NCBI GenBank assembly: GCA_036257535.1
Contig: DATAFJ010000077.1
Location: forward strand, 1-37,339
Length of the DNA: 37,339 nt
Direction: 5' to 3'
Source: DATAEE01 sp036257535
GTDB lineage: Bacteria; Acidobacteriota; Vicinamibacteria; Vicinamibacterales; 2-12-FULL-66-21
Position numbers and translations under genes: made by a program. The notes under the pieces are model-generated. The model searched no databases and had not been told where the DNA came from. It worked only from the letters and a program-made list of their open reading frames with translations. Positions 9,950-17,008 of the stretch are shown here, one piece after another. The first letter of the stretch is position 1; the number at the start of each line of letters is the position of its first letter.

Positions 9950-10164
9950 AGCTCTGTCGCGTGTGTGGCCGTGCGATATTGCTCGAGGCGGCCACGACCG
10001 AGGTGCCAACGAGTTTGCGTCCAAGCGTTCCACCATCGCAACGCTGTGAAAAGTGCGCGCCGCAACTTCATCCAATCCACCGCCGTTCGCCATCAGGTCT
10101 TGTCCCCCCTGCGACGCATCCGGGCGCGAAGCGTTGCCGCCAGGCCGAGGGTGATGAGCGTTAG
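9946..10164 (+). CDS. Possible small zinc-ribbon phage ORF (CxxC...CxxC), probably truncated
   Basis: ATG at 9946 overlaps the TGA of the protease fragment (ATGA). The ORF starts MKLCRVCGRAI and has a second pair QRCEKCAPQL about 30 residues later, so a four-Cys zinc-binding fold is possible. Its last 25 codons run into the 3' end of the opposite-strand PEP-CTERM gene, which suggests the natural C-terminus was lost near 10080-10090. I do not recognise the family; it may be a phage hypothetical or chance. Confidence 0.3.
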   Translation: MKLCRVCGRAILLEAATTEVPTSLRPSVPPSQRCEKCAPQLHPIHRRSPSGLVPPATHPGAKRCRQAEGDER

Positions 10165-10767
10165 CGTGGAAGGTTCCGGAACCGGAGTTTGAACGTCGTT
10201 GAAATCGTAGCGCACCTGGTTCACCGTCCAGAGCGGCTCGTTTGGATCCCCGAAGTCCGGAGACAGCGACAAGCTGACGATTCCCGAACCGTTCAGCGGC
10301 ACGAACCCGCCTTCTAAGGTGTCAAAGATGAACCTCGAGAACGGCGCGCGCATGCTGAATGGCGCGGTTACCACTGTCGGGCTGACAAGCTGCGGCAGCA
10401 TGGCTGTCCCGACGAGCTCGAGCACCACGGCCGCGAGATCGTCGAGGCTCCCGGTGAGCTCGTACGGGATCCCATCCAACGTTGCTGTGCCCACAACGGC
10501 GGAGCCGGAGAGGTTCGCGCCCACGCTGATGGTCGTACCGGGCAGACACGGGATGCAATTAATCGGATCCACACGCCCTTCGCCGGGGTCAACGACGCCT
10601 TCGATCGAAAACCCGCGGGTGCCCGCGATTGAGATGTGACCAATCTCGTCACGAGCAGTCACCACAATAAATCCTGACGTGATGGATATCGGGTCAGCCG
10701 CCGCCGGTGTGGTGACGGCAAGGCATGTGAGACCGACGAAGGCCACAATGCGGAAGAAATGGTGCAT
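10093..10767 (-). CDS. PEP-CTERM sorting domain protein
   Basis: 224 residues. Signal peptide MHHFFRIVAFVGLTCLAVTTPAAA, a beta-rich ectodomain, and a C-terminal PEP-CTERM tail: the VPEPSTL motif, a hydrophobic segment (LTLITLGLAATL) and a basic end (RARMRRRGDK). Exosortase recognises this tail, cleaves it and anchors or releases the protein at the cell surface; the exosortase is not in this window. The ectodomain holds a CIPC pair (INCIPCLPGT) and no enzymatic motif. A good ribosome site (GGGAGGGA) precedes the ATG at 10767. The gene lies wholly between the two att copies of the decayed prophage and looks intact, so it is either cargo carried in with the element or DNA captured later. Function unknown. 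Confidence 0.85.
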   Translation of the reverse strand: MHHFFRIVAFVGLTCLAVTTPAAADPISITSGFIVVTARDEIGHISIAGTRGFSIEGVVDPGEGRVDPINCIPCLPGTTISVGANLSGSAVVGTATLDGIPYELTGSLDDLAAVVLELVGTAMLPQLVSPTVVTAPFSMRAPFSRFIFDTLEGGFVPLNGSGIVSLSLSPDFGDPNEPLWTVNQVRYDFNDVQTPVPEPSTLTLITLGLAATLRARMRRRGDKT

Positions 10768-11116
10768 TGTCCCTCCCCCAAGAAAGAGCAGTGCCCAGCG
10801 AAGTGCAAGTCGAATGCCGAGGCGGTCGTATCGACCTGCCGGAATTGCTGTGTCGAGGTACGCCCGAACCGGCCGGTCGTTCGTGTTTCAGGTGAATCAG
10901 ACGAGCCTGGGCCAGGAATGCCCTTGTGAGAATCCGGCCTGCGGACGCGGCGAGGTTTACGTGGGCCGAGCATCGACAATCAGGCGGCATTGACACCCAA
11001 GTTGACAGCCTAGCGGGTGGATCCTGGGCGAAAGTCTCGGACACGGGTGGACAGATTCCCTAAGGATTTCATCCAGTGGCGTCCATCGAAGTCTATTGAC
11101 TTTCGCCTGCCGATAG
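10768..11116. other. Distal part of the decayed element, no supported gene
   Basis: About 350 bp between the PEP-CTERM gene and the second att copy. I see only short unsupported frames; one plus-strand frame contains a Cys cluster (QECPCENPACGRG) at about 10915-10950 that may be a fragment of a lost gene. The arm-type-like repeat copy 2 is at 10990-11016. Confidence 0.4.
10990..11016. repeat. Putative integrase arm-type site, copy 2
   Basis: 27-bp stretch matching 9532-9558 with one C/G mismatch, containing TTGACACCC and the variant TTGACAGCC. It lies about 100 bp inside the second att copy, in the same orientation as copy 1. Confidence 0.5.
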
Positions 11117-11162
11117 TTCGTAATCAGCAGGCCGTCGGTTCAAGTCCGACCGCCGGCTCCAG
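11117..11162 (+). repeat. Attachment site copy 2 (attR), partial tRNA-Thr duplicate
   Basis: 46 bp matching tRNA-Thr 9433-9478 with one mismatch (C for T in the variable region). The 5' half of the tRNA is absent, so this is a tRNA fragment rather than a gene and marks the far end of the element. Confidence 0.9.
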
Positions 11163-11170
11163 GTTTTCAA

Positions 11171-11259
11171 ATCTGGTGATTTGGTGATTTGGTGATCTCG
11201 TGATTTGAAATCACCACATCCAAATCCTCAGATTTCCAGATCACCAAATCACCAAGTTT
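11171..11259. repeat. AT-rich GATTTGGT repeat with 18-bp inverted arms
   Basis: Repeated units of TGGTGATT on one side and AATCACCA on the other. A perfect 18-bp inverted repeat has arms at 11181-11198 and 11238-11255, with a second smaller palindrome (GTGATTT-G-AAATCAC, about 11200-11214) between them. Base composition is far more AT-rich than the surroundings. It immediately follows the att copy and runs into the DUF2784 coding frame. Confidence 0.8.
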
Positions 11260-11625
11260 CAAGCGCTCAACCTCTTCTTCTTCGTCTTCCACACCGGCTG
11301 GATTCTGTTCAACTGCCTGGGCTGGATCTGGAGGCGGACCAGGCCCTGGCAGCTCGCGACTGTCTCGCTGACCGCGCTGTCGTGGTTCGGCCTGGGCGCG
11401 ACCTACGGCTGGGGCTACTGCCCGTGCACGGACTGGCACTGGAGGATCCGCGCGCGCCTCGGACACGTCGATCCGCCGTCGTACGTGCAACTGCTCTTCC
11501 GTGAAGTGACCGGTCACGATCCAGGTCCGGCCGTGGCCGACGCGGTGGCGGTGGTCACGCTCGCCGCAGCCGCGATGCTAGGCGTGGCGCTGAACGTTCG
11601 CGATCGCCGAAGGCGAGCTCAATAG
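11257..11625 (+). pseudogene. DUF2784 family membrane protein, no start codon visible
   Basis: The frame ending in TAG at 11623-11625 reads FQALNLFFFVFHTGWILFN, then GWIWRRTRPW, LTALSWFGLGATYGWGYCP, CTDWHWRIRARLGHVDPPSY and a final hydrophobic segment before VRDRRRRAQ. FHTGWILFN, GYCPxTDWHW and the LG..DPPSY segment are hallmarks of DUF2784, a small inner-membrane family of about 110-130 residues. About 120 residues are preserved, so only the first few are missing, but no ATG, GTG or TTG occurs in frame between the TGA at about 11203 and the homologous region; the AT-rich repeat occupies the place where start and ribosome site should be. Its stop lies inside the 3' end of the convergent minus-strand gene. 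It is either a 5'-truncated pseudogene or uses an unusual start. Confidence 0.75.
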
Positions 11626-12710
11626 TCGAAGACGTGCTCGAGGCCGGGGTCGCCCGGCCGGTAGGCTTTGAGGAAGGCTGCGAGCTGCGGCAGTCGAACA
11701 TTGACGAGCAGGCGATCGCCGGGAATACCGTCACGCTTCAGCCGCAGGATGAGAGTCCCGTGCTGGACGACGGGCGCCGCGCCGTCGCCCACCGTCACGC
11801 TCGCCATGATCTCGTCGTTGCCGGCGATCTCGCGGATCACACCGCCGCGTCGAGCGATCTCCGTGAGAATACGCGTGAACTGCGCGTACCGCGGTGTCTC
11901 GATCTCGAGGCCGCCCTGGTGGTGGCGGATCACCATGACGTCAGGGATTTGGGAAAGCACGGTCGCATCGAGTCCCGCAACGATGCTTCGGATTCGCAGC
12001 TGCGCCGGTTCGGTGGCTGCCACAGCCCCGGCAATGACCTTCGCGTAGGCGGCCTTGGCCTGGAACTCCAGGCCGATGCCGAGGCGTCTCTCCCATCCTC
12101 GAACGGCGTAATCGACAGGCGCGGCCCACAGCTCGCGCGCCTCGCGCCTGAACGGATATTCGTACCACGGCGTCTGCCGCAGAAACTGCGCGTATTCGAC
12201 GGCCATCCCGGCGACGACTTCATCCTGCGGAGTCTTTCGCGGTCCCCGGAGCCACGCGGTGGCGCGTCCAATCGTCTCCTCGTATGCCGCCTTGGCGATC
12301 ATCTCCGCCGTGAAGCTCACGCCGATCGTGTGGATCATGCTTCGCGTGCCCCAGTCGGCGCCGCCGTGCCCTCCGGCGAAGCGTGTGAGGGCGCAAGTCG
12401 AGCGCCAGAACCCCGCAATACTGCGGAGATAGCCAAACGCGTGCTCGTCTCCGGCCTTCAGCGCCCGTGCCAGGCCGTCATACGCAAAGACGATGTGCCA
12501 TTCGGGATAGGTCAGATACGTGTTCGCTTCTCTTCGCTGATACGCGGGATCGGTGAGGAGCGGCTGGTATGCCGGCGCCCCGGCCTCGGCCTCGCCGCGA
12601 CACGCCAGCTCGACGTACGCCACGGGCGTCATCAGCAGCAGCATGACAACGAAGAGTGCGGCCACGGCACGTTTGATGAGTCGCCACGCGCGCATCCAGA
12701 GCTTCCGCAT
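11619..12710 (-). CDS. Membrane-anchored protein of unknown function
   Basis: 363 residues from ATG 12710, whose A is also the last base of the upstream stop (TGATG). An N-terminal basic region and transmembrane helix (MRKLWMRAWRLIKRAVAALF then VVMLLLMTPVAYVELACRG) precede a large domain of about 320 residues. Conserved-looking elements are REANTYLTYPEWHIVFAYDG, LRSIAGFWRSTCALTRFAGG, MIHTIGVSFTAEMIAKAAYE, QTPWYEYPFRREARELWA and a C-terminal mixed alpha/beta part ending YRPGDPGLEHVFDY. I recognise the protein as a hypothetical type but can assign no activity. The upstream in-frame extension to 12959 overlaps the preceding gene and is rejected. It is the last gene of an operon with a FAD oxidase and a small membrane protein, which suggests a shared membrane or periplasmic redox role (inference). 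Confidence 0.72.
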   Translation of the reverse strand: MRKLWMRAWRLIKRAVAALFVVMLLLMTPVAYVELACRGEAEAGAPAYQPLLTDPAYQRREANTYLTYPEWHIVFAYDGLARALKAGDEHAFGYLRSIAGFWRSTCALTRFAGGHGGADWGTRSMIHTIGVSFTAEMIAKAAYEETIGRATAWLRGPRKTPQDEVVAGMAVEYAQFLRQTPWYEYPFRREARELWAAPVDYAVRGWERRLGIGLEFQAKAAYAKVIAGAVAATEPAQLRIRSIVAGLDATVLSQIPDVMVIRHHQGGLEIETPRYAQFTRILTEIARRGGVIREIAGNDEIMASVTVGDGAAPVVQHGTLILRLKRDGIPGDRLLVNVRLPQLAAFLKAYRPGDPGLEHVFDY

Positions 12711-13117
12711 CAGCGAGCCCCGTTGTCGTAGCGCACGCTCGCAAAGACGGCAAAGCCGCCGCCCGCGATATGAGGAAGGTTGGCGAGGATTCGAAACGTG
12801 AGCGGCAGGTCCAGCATCCCGTGGTGGACGATGCCCAGGTCGAGGTAACCTGAACCCGTGGCCAGGCCAAGGAGGCCGTCGGTCAGGTAGAGCAGACCGA
12901 AGTACCGGAGAAACATTCGCGCCGCTCGGCTCGACAACGCGGCCGCGATACCCGCCCACGCCGCAGACGCGACATGCAGCGCATCGTCATAGATATCGAG
13001 CCCGAACACGCCGAAGGCCCGTCCTTCGGCGTCCGTCAGGCCCGGGATGTAGTTCAACGATGCCGCCGCCAGCAGGATCACCATGTAGACGAGCGCGATG
13101 CGGCGCAGTGTTCCCAC
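12710..13117 (-). CDS. Small four-TM membrane protein (DUF4383/DoxX-like)
   Basis: 135 residues from GTG 13117, with GGAGGA just upstream. Four hydrophobic segments: IALVYMVILLAAASLNYI, ALHVASAAWAGIAAALSS, FLRYFGLLYLTDGLLGLATG and LANLPHIAGGGFAVFASV. The short FGLDIYDDALHVASA motif recalls the N-x-x-D-x-x-L/W-H pattern of DUF4383 proteins, but the match is tentative. It starts 14 bp after the FAD oxidase stop and overlaps the next gene by one base, so it is the middle gene of the operon. Function unknown; it could form a membrane partner for the exported oxidase. Confidence 0.65.
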   Translation of the reverse strand: MGTLRRIALVYMVILLAAASLNYIPGLTDAEGRAFGVFGLDIYDDALHVASAAWAGIAAALSSRAARMFLRYFGLLYLTDGLLGLATGSGYLDLGIVHHGMLDLPLTFRILANLPHIAGGGFAVFASVRYDNGAR

Positions 13118-13131
13118 ACTCCTCCTCTGCC

Positions 13132-14679
13132 TCAGAGCCTGGCGAAATAGCCATCCCAGAAGTGATTGCGGAACAGTAAAGCCGGATCGACGGCACGCTT
13201 GTAAGCGGCGAACGCCGATGCGTTCGGGTAGCCTCGCGACAGCTGCGCGAGCGATGCGTGCAGTCGATACGGAAGGTAATAGGTTCCGCCGATGTCGAGG
13301 ACCCGATCGATGAGAGCCTGCGTCATGCGGGCCATGTCTGCTTCGCCGCGAAGCGTTTTTTCCTGCGAGAACAGAAGCACGGCTGCGATGCGCGGCTCGG
13401 GCGCATATGCGAGCACGCTGTCGCGGTCCGTGTCCACGTAGCGGAGTGTCACGTTGAGGAGCTGCTGATAGGAAGCCGGGATCACGGCCTGGCAGGCCTT
13501 CACGAAGTCGCCGAAACGAGCCGGCGCGACGAAGTACTCGTGCAGGATGTCCGTGCGCGACAGATCGCGGTCATCGAGCGTCACGACCGGCTCGTTCATC
13601 AGGCTGTTGCGCGTCGCATCGCGGGCGACGCGCGGACCGAGAGCCACCTCGGTCCACCAGCGGAAACGTTTCACCGTCTCCGACTCCACCTGCGCACGAA
13701 ACAGGTGGCGCGAGGCGCGGCTGATGAAGCCGGACCCGGATGCTGCGGGGATGTTGCTCTGGTCCGTGGCGGGCCGGTAGGTAATCAGGAGAGCGCGGTC
13801 GAGGAAGCGATCGAGGGAAACGTCCATCCGTCCGTACGCCATCTGGATCGTCGAGTCGGACGCGAGCTGGCGCGCGAAGCGCTCGCCAATCTCGAGTCCA
13901 CCCATCTCTTCGAATCGCGGGGTCAGCAGAGCGTTGGCCCGCATGTCCAGCTCGAGCTCGGTGATCACTCCGAACAGCCCGTAACCTCCCATGGCGTGAC
14001 GGAAGAGATCGGCGTTCTCCGTTCGAGAGCACGTAACCAGGGATCCATCCGCCAGGATCATCGTCAGCGCCCGCGTGGTGCTCCCGCATCCGCTGAAGGT
14101 GACCGGCCAGCCGTGCGCGTTGACGGCGAACGTGCTCGCCACGCCGAAGTCGTTGTTGGACTGCATGACGACCGGTGAGAAGCCCAGCGCGTCGAGCCGT
14201 GCGATGACGGTCGACCAGCGCACGCCGGCCGCCACTCGGTAAACCTTGCGCGTCCTGTCGGCTTCCAGCCACTGCTGATCGAGCGTTGCAACCGTGCCGT
14301 CCTTCGCGAGACTCTGGCCTCCCATCGAGTGACGCGCGGCGCTGGCAATGAACGGGCGCTTCGCGGCTCGCGCCTCCGCCAGCGCGGCGCGAATGCGGTC
14401 GACCACGCCTGCACGGGAACCGTCGCCGATCGTCAGGTGGGCTGAGACGCGCGTCGGACAGAGTTGGCTGGCGTCGTTGAGGACATTGCCGGGCCCGGCG
14501 GGGTCGGTACCTGGAAAGGCCGGGCCGCGGTGGCTCGTCGGCAACAGACACTGACGACCGACCAGCGCACCTAGTCCCGCGGAGGCGCCCATGAGCCAGG
14601 CGCGGCGCGTCAGAGTATCCGGCGGCTTGACTCGAGCGGGAGGCGACGCCGTCGAACTGGCCATGATCCATCCATCCAT
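13132..14679 (-). CDS. Tat-exported FAD-binding (PCMH-type) oxidase, aldonolactone-oxidase-like
   Basis: 515 residues from ATG 14679 (an alternative ATG lies at 14664). The N-terminus carries a twin-arginine signal (LTRRAWLMGASAGLGALVG, RR at residues 25-26), so the cofactor-loaded enzyme is exported folded. The FAD PCMH domain follows: FIASAARHSMGGQSL with a His in the position often used for covalent FAD, VYRVAAGVRWSTVIARLDAL, GVASTFAVNAHG, GSTTRALTMILADGS and GGYGLFGVITELEL. The C-terminal part ends YKRAVDPALLFRNHFWDGYF, resembling the D-arabinono/L-gulono-1,4-lactone oxidase branch, which passes electrons to O2 or a carrier. Substrate not determinable. The frame is open upstream to 15033, but this overlaps the divergent RRM gene and lacks sense. 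First gene of a three-gene operon. Confidence 0.85.
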   Translation of the reverse strand: MDGWIMASSTASPPARVKPPDTLTRRAWLMGASAGLGALVGRQCLLPTSHRGPAFPGTDPAGPGNVLNDASQLCPTRVSAHLTIGDGSRAGVVDRIRAALAEARAAKRPFIASAARHSMGGQSLAKDGTVATLDQQWLEADRTRKVYRVAAGVRWSTVIARLDALGFSPVVMQSNNDFGVASTFAVNAHGWPVTFSGCGSTTRALTMILADGSLVTCSRTENADLFRHAMGGYGLFGVITELELDMRANALLTPRFEEMGGLEIGERFARQLASDSTIQMAYGRMDVSLDRFLDRALLITYRPATDQSNIPAASGSGFISRASRHLFRAQVESETVKRFRWWTEVALGPRVARDATRNSLMNEPVVTLDDRDLSRTDILHEYFVAPARFGDFVKACQAVIPASYQQLLNVTLRYVDTDRDSVLAYAPEPRIAAVLLFSQEKTLRGEADMARMTQALIDRVLDIGGTYYLPYRLHASLAQLSRGYPNASAFAAYKRAVDPALLFRNHFWDGYFARL

Positions 14680-14838
14680 ATCGACCTGCGGTACGATCTT
14701 CGACAGCGATCGAGGAGGCCACTGTCGACATCCACCGGCCGAACGTGAGAGAATCGACGCTTCCGTTGAGCCCCGCCTCAGAGCACGGTGCCGACGACCG
14801 CTAGTCTCCAGAGCAGCCTCTGATAGTAGGAGATCGAC
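14680..14838. promoter_or_regulatory. Divergent intergenic region
   Basis: 159 bp between the FAD oxidase (minus) and the RRM gene (plus). A ribosome site TAGGAGAT lies 6-7 bp before the RRM ATG. No clear promoter boxes or operator seen. Confidence 0.3.
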
Positions 14839-15189
14839 ATGGGCCGAAGACTTTACGTGGGAAATCTGCCGTTCGACACGAGCGAGGCGGATCTCCAGAC
14901 GCTCTTTGAGCGCACAGGCGCGGTCGACTCCGTTCGCGTCATTCGCGACAACGCAACCGGCCGCGCGCGCGGTTTCGCGTTCGTCGAAATGGTAAGCGAC
15001 GCCGACGCACAGAAGGCGATCGCCGAGCTGCACGAATCGCAGTTCGGCGGACGGACGTTGACCGTCAACGAAGCGCGGCCAAAGCCCGACTCGGGCGGCT
15101 TCGGCGGCGGCGGCGGCGGTCAGGGACGCGGCGGCCGCGGTGGACGAGGAGGCGGCGGTGGGGGCCGCCGGTCGGAGCCGCGGTGGTAG
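14839..15189 (+). CDS. RRM-domain RNA-binding protein with Gly/Arg-rich tail
   Basis: 116 residues. A single RNA recognition motif spans residues 3-81, with RNP-2 LYVGNL at 5-10 and RNP-1 RGFAFVEM near 44-51, each with the aromatic residues that stack on RNA bases. The last 30 residues are almost only Gly, Arg and Gln (RGG-like), a tail that binds RNA non-specifically and is common in bacterial and cyanobacterial Rbp proteins, often cold-responsive. It is cytoplasmic. A good ribosome site precedes the ATG. The next gene, a very basic peptide, starts 32 bp after the stop and may be co-expressed. Confidence 0.95.
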   Translation: MGRRLYVGNLPFDTSEADLQTLFERTGAVDSVRVIRDNATGRARGFAFVEMVSDADAQKAIAELHESQFGGRTLTVNEARPKPDSGGFGGGGGGQGRGGRGGRGGGGGGRRSEPRW

Positions 15190-15221
15190 TGGTGTAGCGG
15201 CACCCAGTCACCAGGAGATCT

Positions 15222-15434
15222 ATGGCGAGCAAGTCGCGACCGACGCAACTCAAGCGCCAGCGCGAGCGCGCACAGCAGGAAAAGCGGAATCAGAAGGCGG
15301 CGCGCCGCGAGGAGGCGCGCGCGCGCCGGGCGGCCACGCCGCGCAGGACCGGCGATGAGGACCCTGACATCGCCGGCATCATCCCCGGCCCTCAGCCGCG
15401 CCTGGACGACGACTTCCCCGGCGAGGAGCGATAG
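15222..15434 (+). CDS. Small highly charged protein, unknown function
   Basis: 70 residues. The first 45 are extremely rich in Arg, Lys, Glu and Gln (PTQLKRQRERAQQEKRNQKA, then ARREEARARRAATPRR) and would form one charged helix; the last 25 are acidic with Pro (DPDIAGIIPGPQPRLDDDFP). The basic-then-acidic layout suggests nucleic-acid binding. The ATG has AGGAGAT as ribosome site. It lies directly after the RRM gene on the same strand, suggesting a link to RNA metabolism (inference). No known domain recognised. Confidence 0.72.
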   Translation: MASKSRPTQLKRQRERAQQEKRNQKAARREEARARRAATPRRTGDEDPDIAGIIPGPQPRLDDDFPGEER

Positions 15435-15484
15435 TAGGGTACTCGGAAAAGCTCATCCTTAGTATAGAGTAGCGCGCACCCCAC

Positions 15485-17008
15485 GTGCGCATACATCTCG
15501 TCAACCCAAGCGACCTCTCGTTCGGAACTGCCGTCATCACTCCACGGTGGCTGTACGTACTGGCCTCCGCGACGCCGCGTGAATACGGCCCGCCGGTCAT
15601 CACCGACGAGACGCTCGAGCCGTTCGACTCCTCTATGGTCAGCGCCGGCGACATCGTCGGCATCGGCATCCATACGGGCAATGCGCTGCGCGGATACGCC
15701 GTCGGCCGCGCCGCGCGCGAGCGGGGCGCCACCGTCATTTACGGCGGCGTGCACGCCACGCTCTTCCCGGACGAGGCACGCGAGCACGGCGCCGCCAACG
15801 CAGTCGTGAAGGGTGACGGCGACCTGGTCTGGCCGACCGCGCTCGCCGATTCCGCGCGGGGCGAACTGCGCCCGATCTATGACGGCGGCCGCGTGGGCGC
15901 GACGTCATTTGCGCCGGCACGATGGGATCTCCTGCCGACCGATCGCTATATGTGGGGATCGGTGCAGACGGTGCGCGGATGCCCGAAGCATTGTTCGTTC
16001 TGCTCGGTCTGGCGCACCGACGGCCAGCAGCCTCGCCAGCGCGGCGTCGACGACGTCATAACCGAGATCGTCCAGCTGCGTCGTCTTGGCTTCCGCTTCA
16101 TCCTGCTTGCCGACGACAACTTCTATCCGGTCACGCTCAGCGATCTGGCCATGGCCGCGCGCCGCGCCGATCCGCGGCGGCTGCAGGAGCTCACCGCGAT
16201 CCGCGAGGAGCGCTTCGAGCTGATGGACCGCCTCGCGCAGCTGCCCGAGGATCTCGTCTTCTATACGCAGATCACGATGGAGGCCGCCGAGGATCCCGAA
16301 TTCCTGCGGAGGATGAAGCGAGCGCACATCCACGGCGCGCTCGTCGGCGTCGAATCGGTCACGCCCGAGGGCCTCAAGGCCGTCTACAAGGACTTCAATC
16401 AGGCGGGCGACAAGCTCGTGACGCAGCTCCACGCCTTCCGGGAGCACGGCGTTCACGTGCTCGGGTCGTTCATTTTCGGGCTGCCGACCGACAGGCCGGA
16501 CACGTTCGAGGCGACTGCCGAGCTCGCGCAGCGGGCCGGTGTGGCGTTCGCGCAGTTCGTGATGCTGACGCCATTCCCCGGTACGGTGGACTTCGAGAAG
16601 TGGGAGCGCGAAGCGGAGCCCGCCACTGTCGGCGGCGTGCCGCTGACGCGGTACTGGCTCATCCCTCCGTCGGAACGGCCGAAGATCTACACGCCGCATC
16701 CCGTGATGTCGCCGCAGGAAATCCGCCAGCGCACTCAAACGACCTGGGATCAGTTCTACAGCTTTCCGATGATCTGGCGACGTTCGGCGTGCGTGCGCTC
16801 GCTGCGATCGCGGCTTGCGTTCGTCCTGATCTCGAAGCTGTATCGCCAGATGTACGCCAACACAGGCATCGCCACAGACAGCGCGCGCGTCGCGCGATCG
16901 ACGCGCTGGGCTCGCCGCCTCGCGAAACCTTGCCGCCGGCTCTTCGTCACCGCGCCGATGCCGCGCCTCGAGGCGTCCAGCATCCGCGTGCCTGACGCCG
17001 TCTCGTGA
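15485..17008 (+). CDS. B12-binding-domain radical SAM protein
   Basis: 507 residues from GTG 15485. The N-terminal 130 residues form a Rossmann-like cobalamin-binding domain (GDIVGIGIHTGNALRGYAVG, GATVIYGGVHATLFPDEA) without the DxHxxG lower ligand, as is usual for class B radical SAM enzymes. The [4Fe-4S] cluster motif CxxxCxxC is at Cys166, Cys170 and Cys173 (GCPKHCSFCSVW), followed by the radical SAM barrel (FILLADDNFYP, GALVGVESVTPEGLKAVYKDFN, GSFIFGLPTDRPDTFEAT). The C-terminus is basic and specific to this protein. Such enzymes methylate or rearrange unactivated carbons in lipids, cofactors or natural products; the substrate cannot be inferred. The stop overlaps the GTG of the following CRTAC1-like gene (GTGA), implying coupled expression. 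Confidence 0.9.
   Translation: MRIHLVNPSDLSFGTAVITPRWLYVLASATPREYGPPVITDETLEPFDSSMVSAGDIVGIGIHTGNALRGYAVGRAARERGATVIYGGVHATLFPDEAREHGAANAVVKGDGDLVWPTALADSARGELRPIYDGGRVGATSFAPARWDLLPTDRYMWGSVQTVRGCPKHCSFCSVWRTDGQQPRQRGVDDVITEIVQLRRLGFRFILLADDNFYPVTLSDLAMAARRADPRRLQELTAIREERFELMDRLAQLPEDLVFYTQITMEAAEDPEFLRRMKRAHIHGALVGVESVTPEGLKAVYKDFNQAGDKLVTQLHAFREHGVHVLGSFIFGLPTDRPDTFEATAELAQRAGVAFAQFVMLTPFPGTVDFEKWEREAEPATVGGVPLTRYWLIPPSERPKIYTPHPVMSPQEIRQRTQTTWDQFYSFPMIWRRSACVRSLRSRLAFVLISKLYRQMYANTGIATDSARVARSTRWARRLAKPCRRLFVTAPMPRLEASSIRVPDAVS

Noticed and set aside
11117..11162. A second tRNA-Thr gene
   Set aside because: Only the 3' half matches; there is no 5' acceptor strand or D-arm, so it is an att duplicate.
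14680..15033. N-terminal extension of the FAD oxidase to 15033
   Set aside because: It would overlap the divergent RRM gene and lacks domain content; the Tat signal fits a start at 14679.
15104..15180. GGC-rich simple repeat
   Set aside because: It encodes the Gly/Arg-rich tail of the RRM protein.
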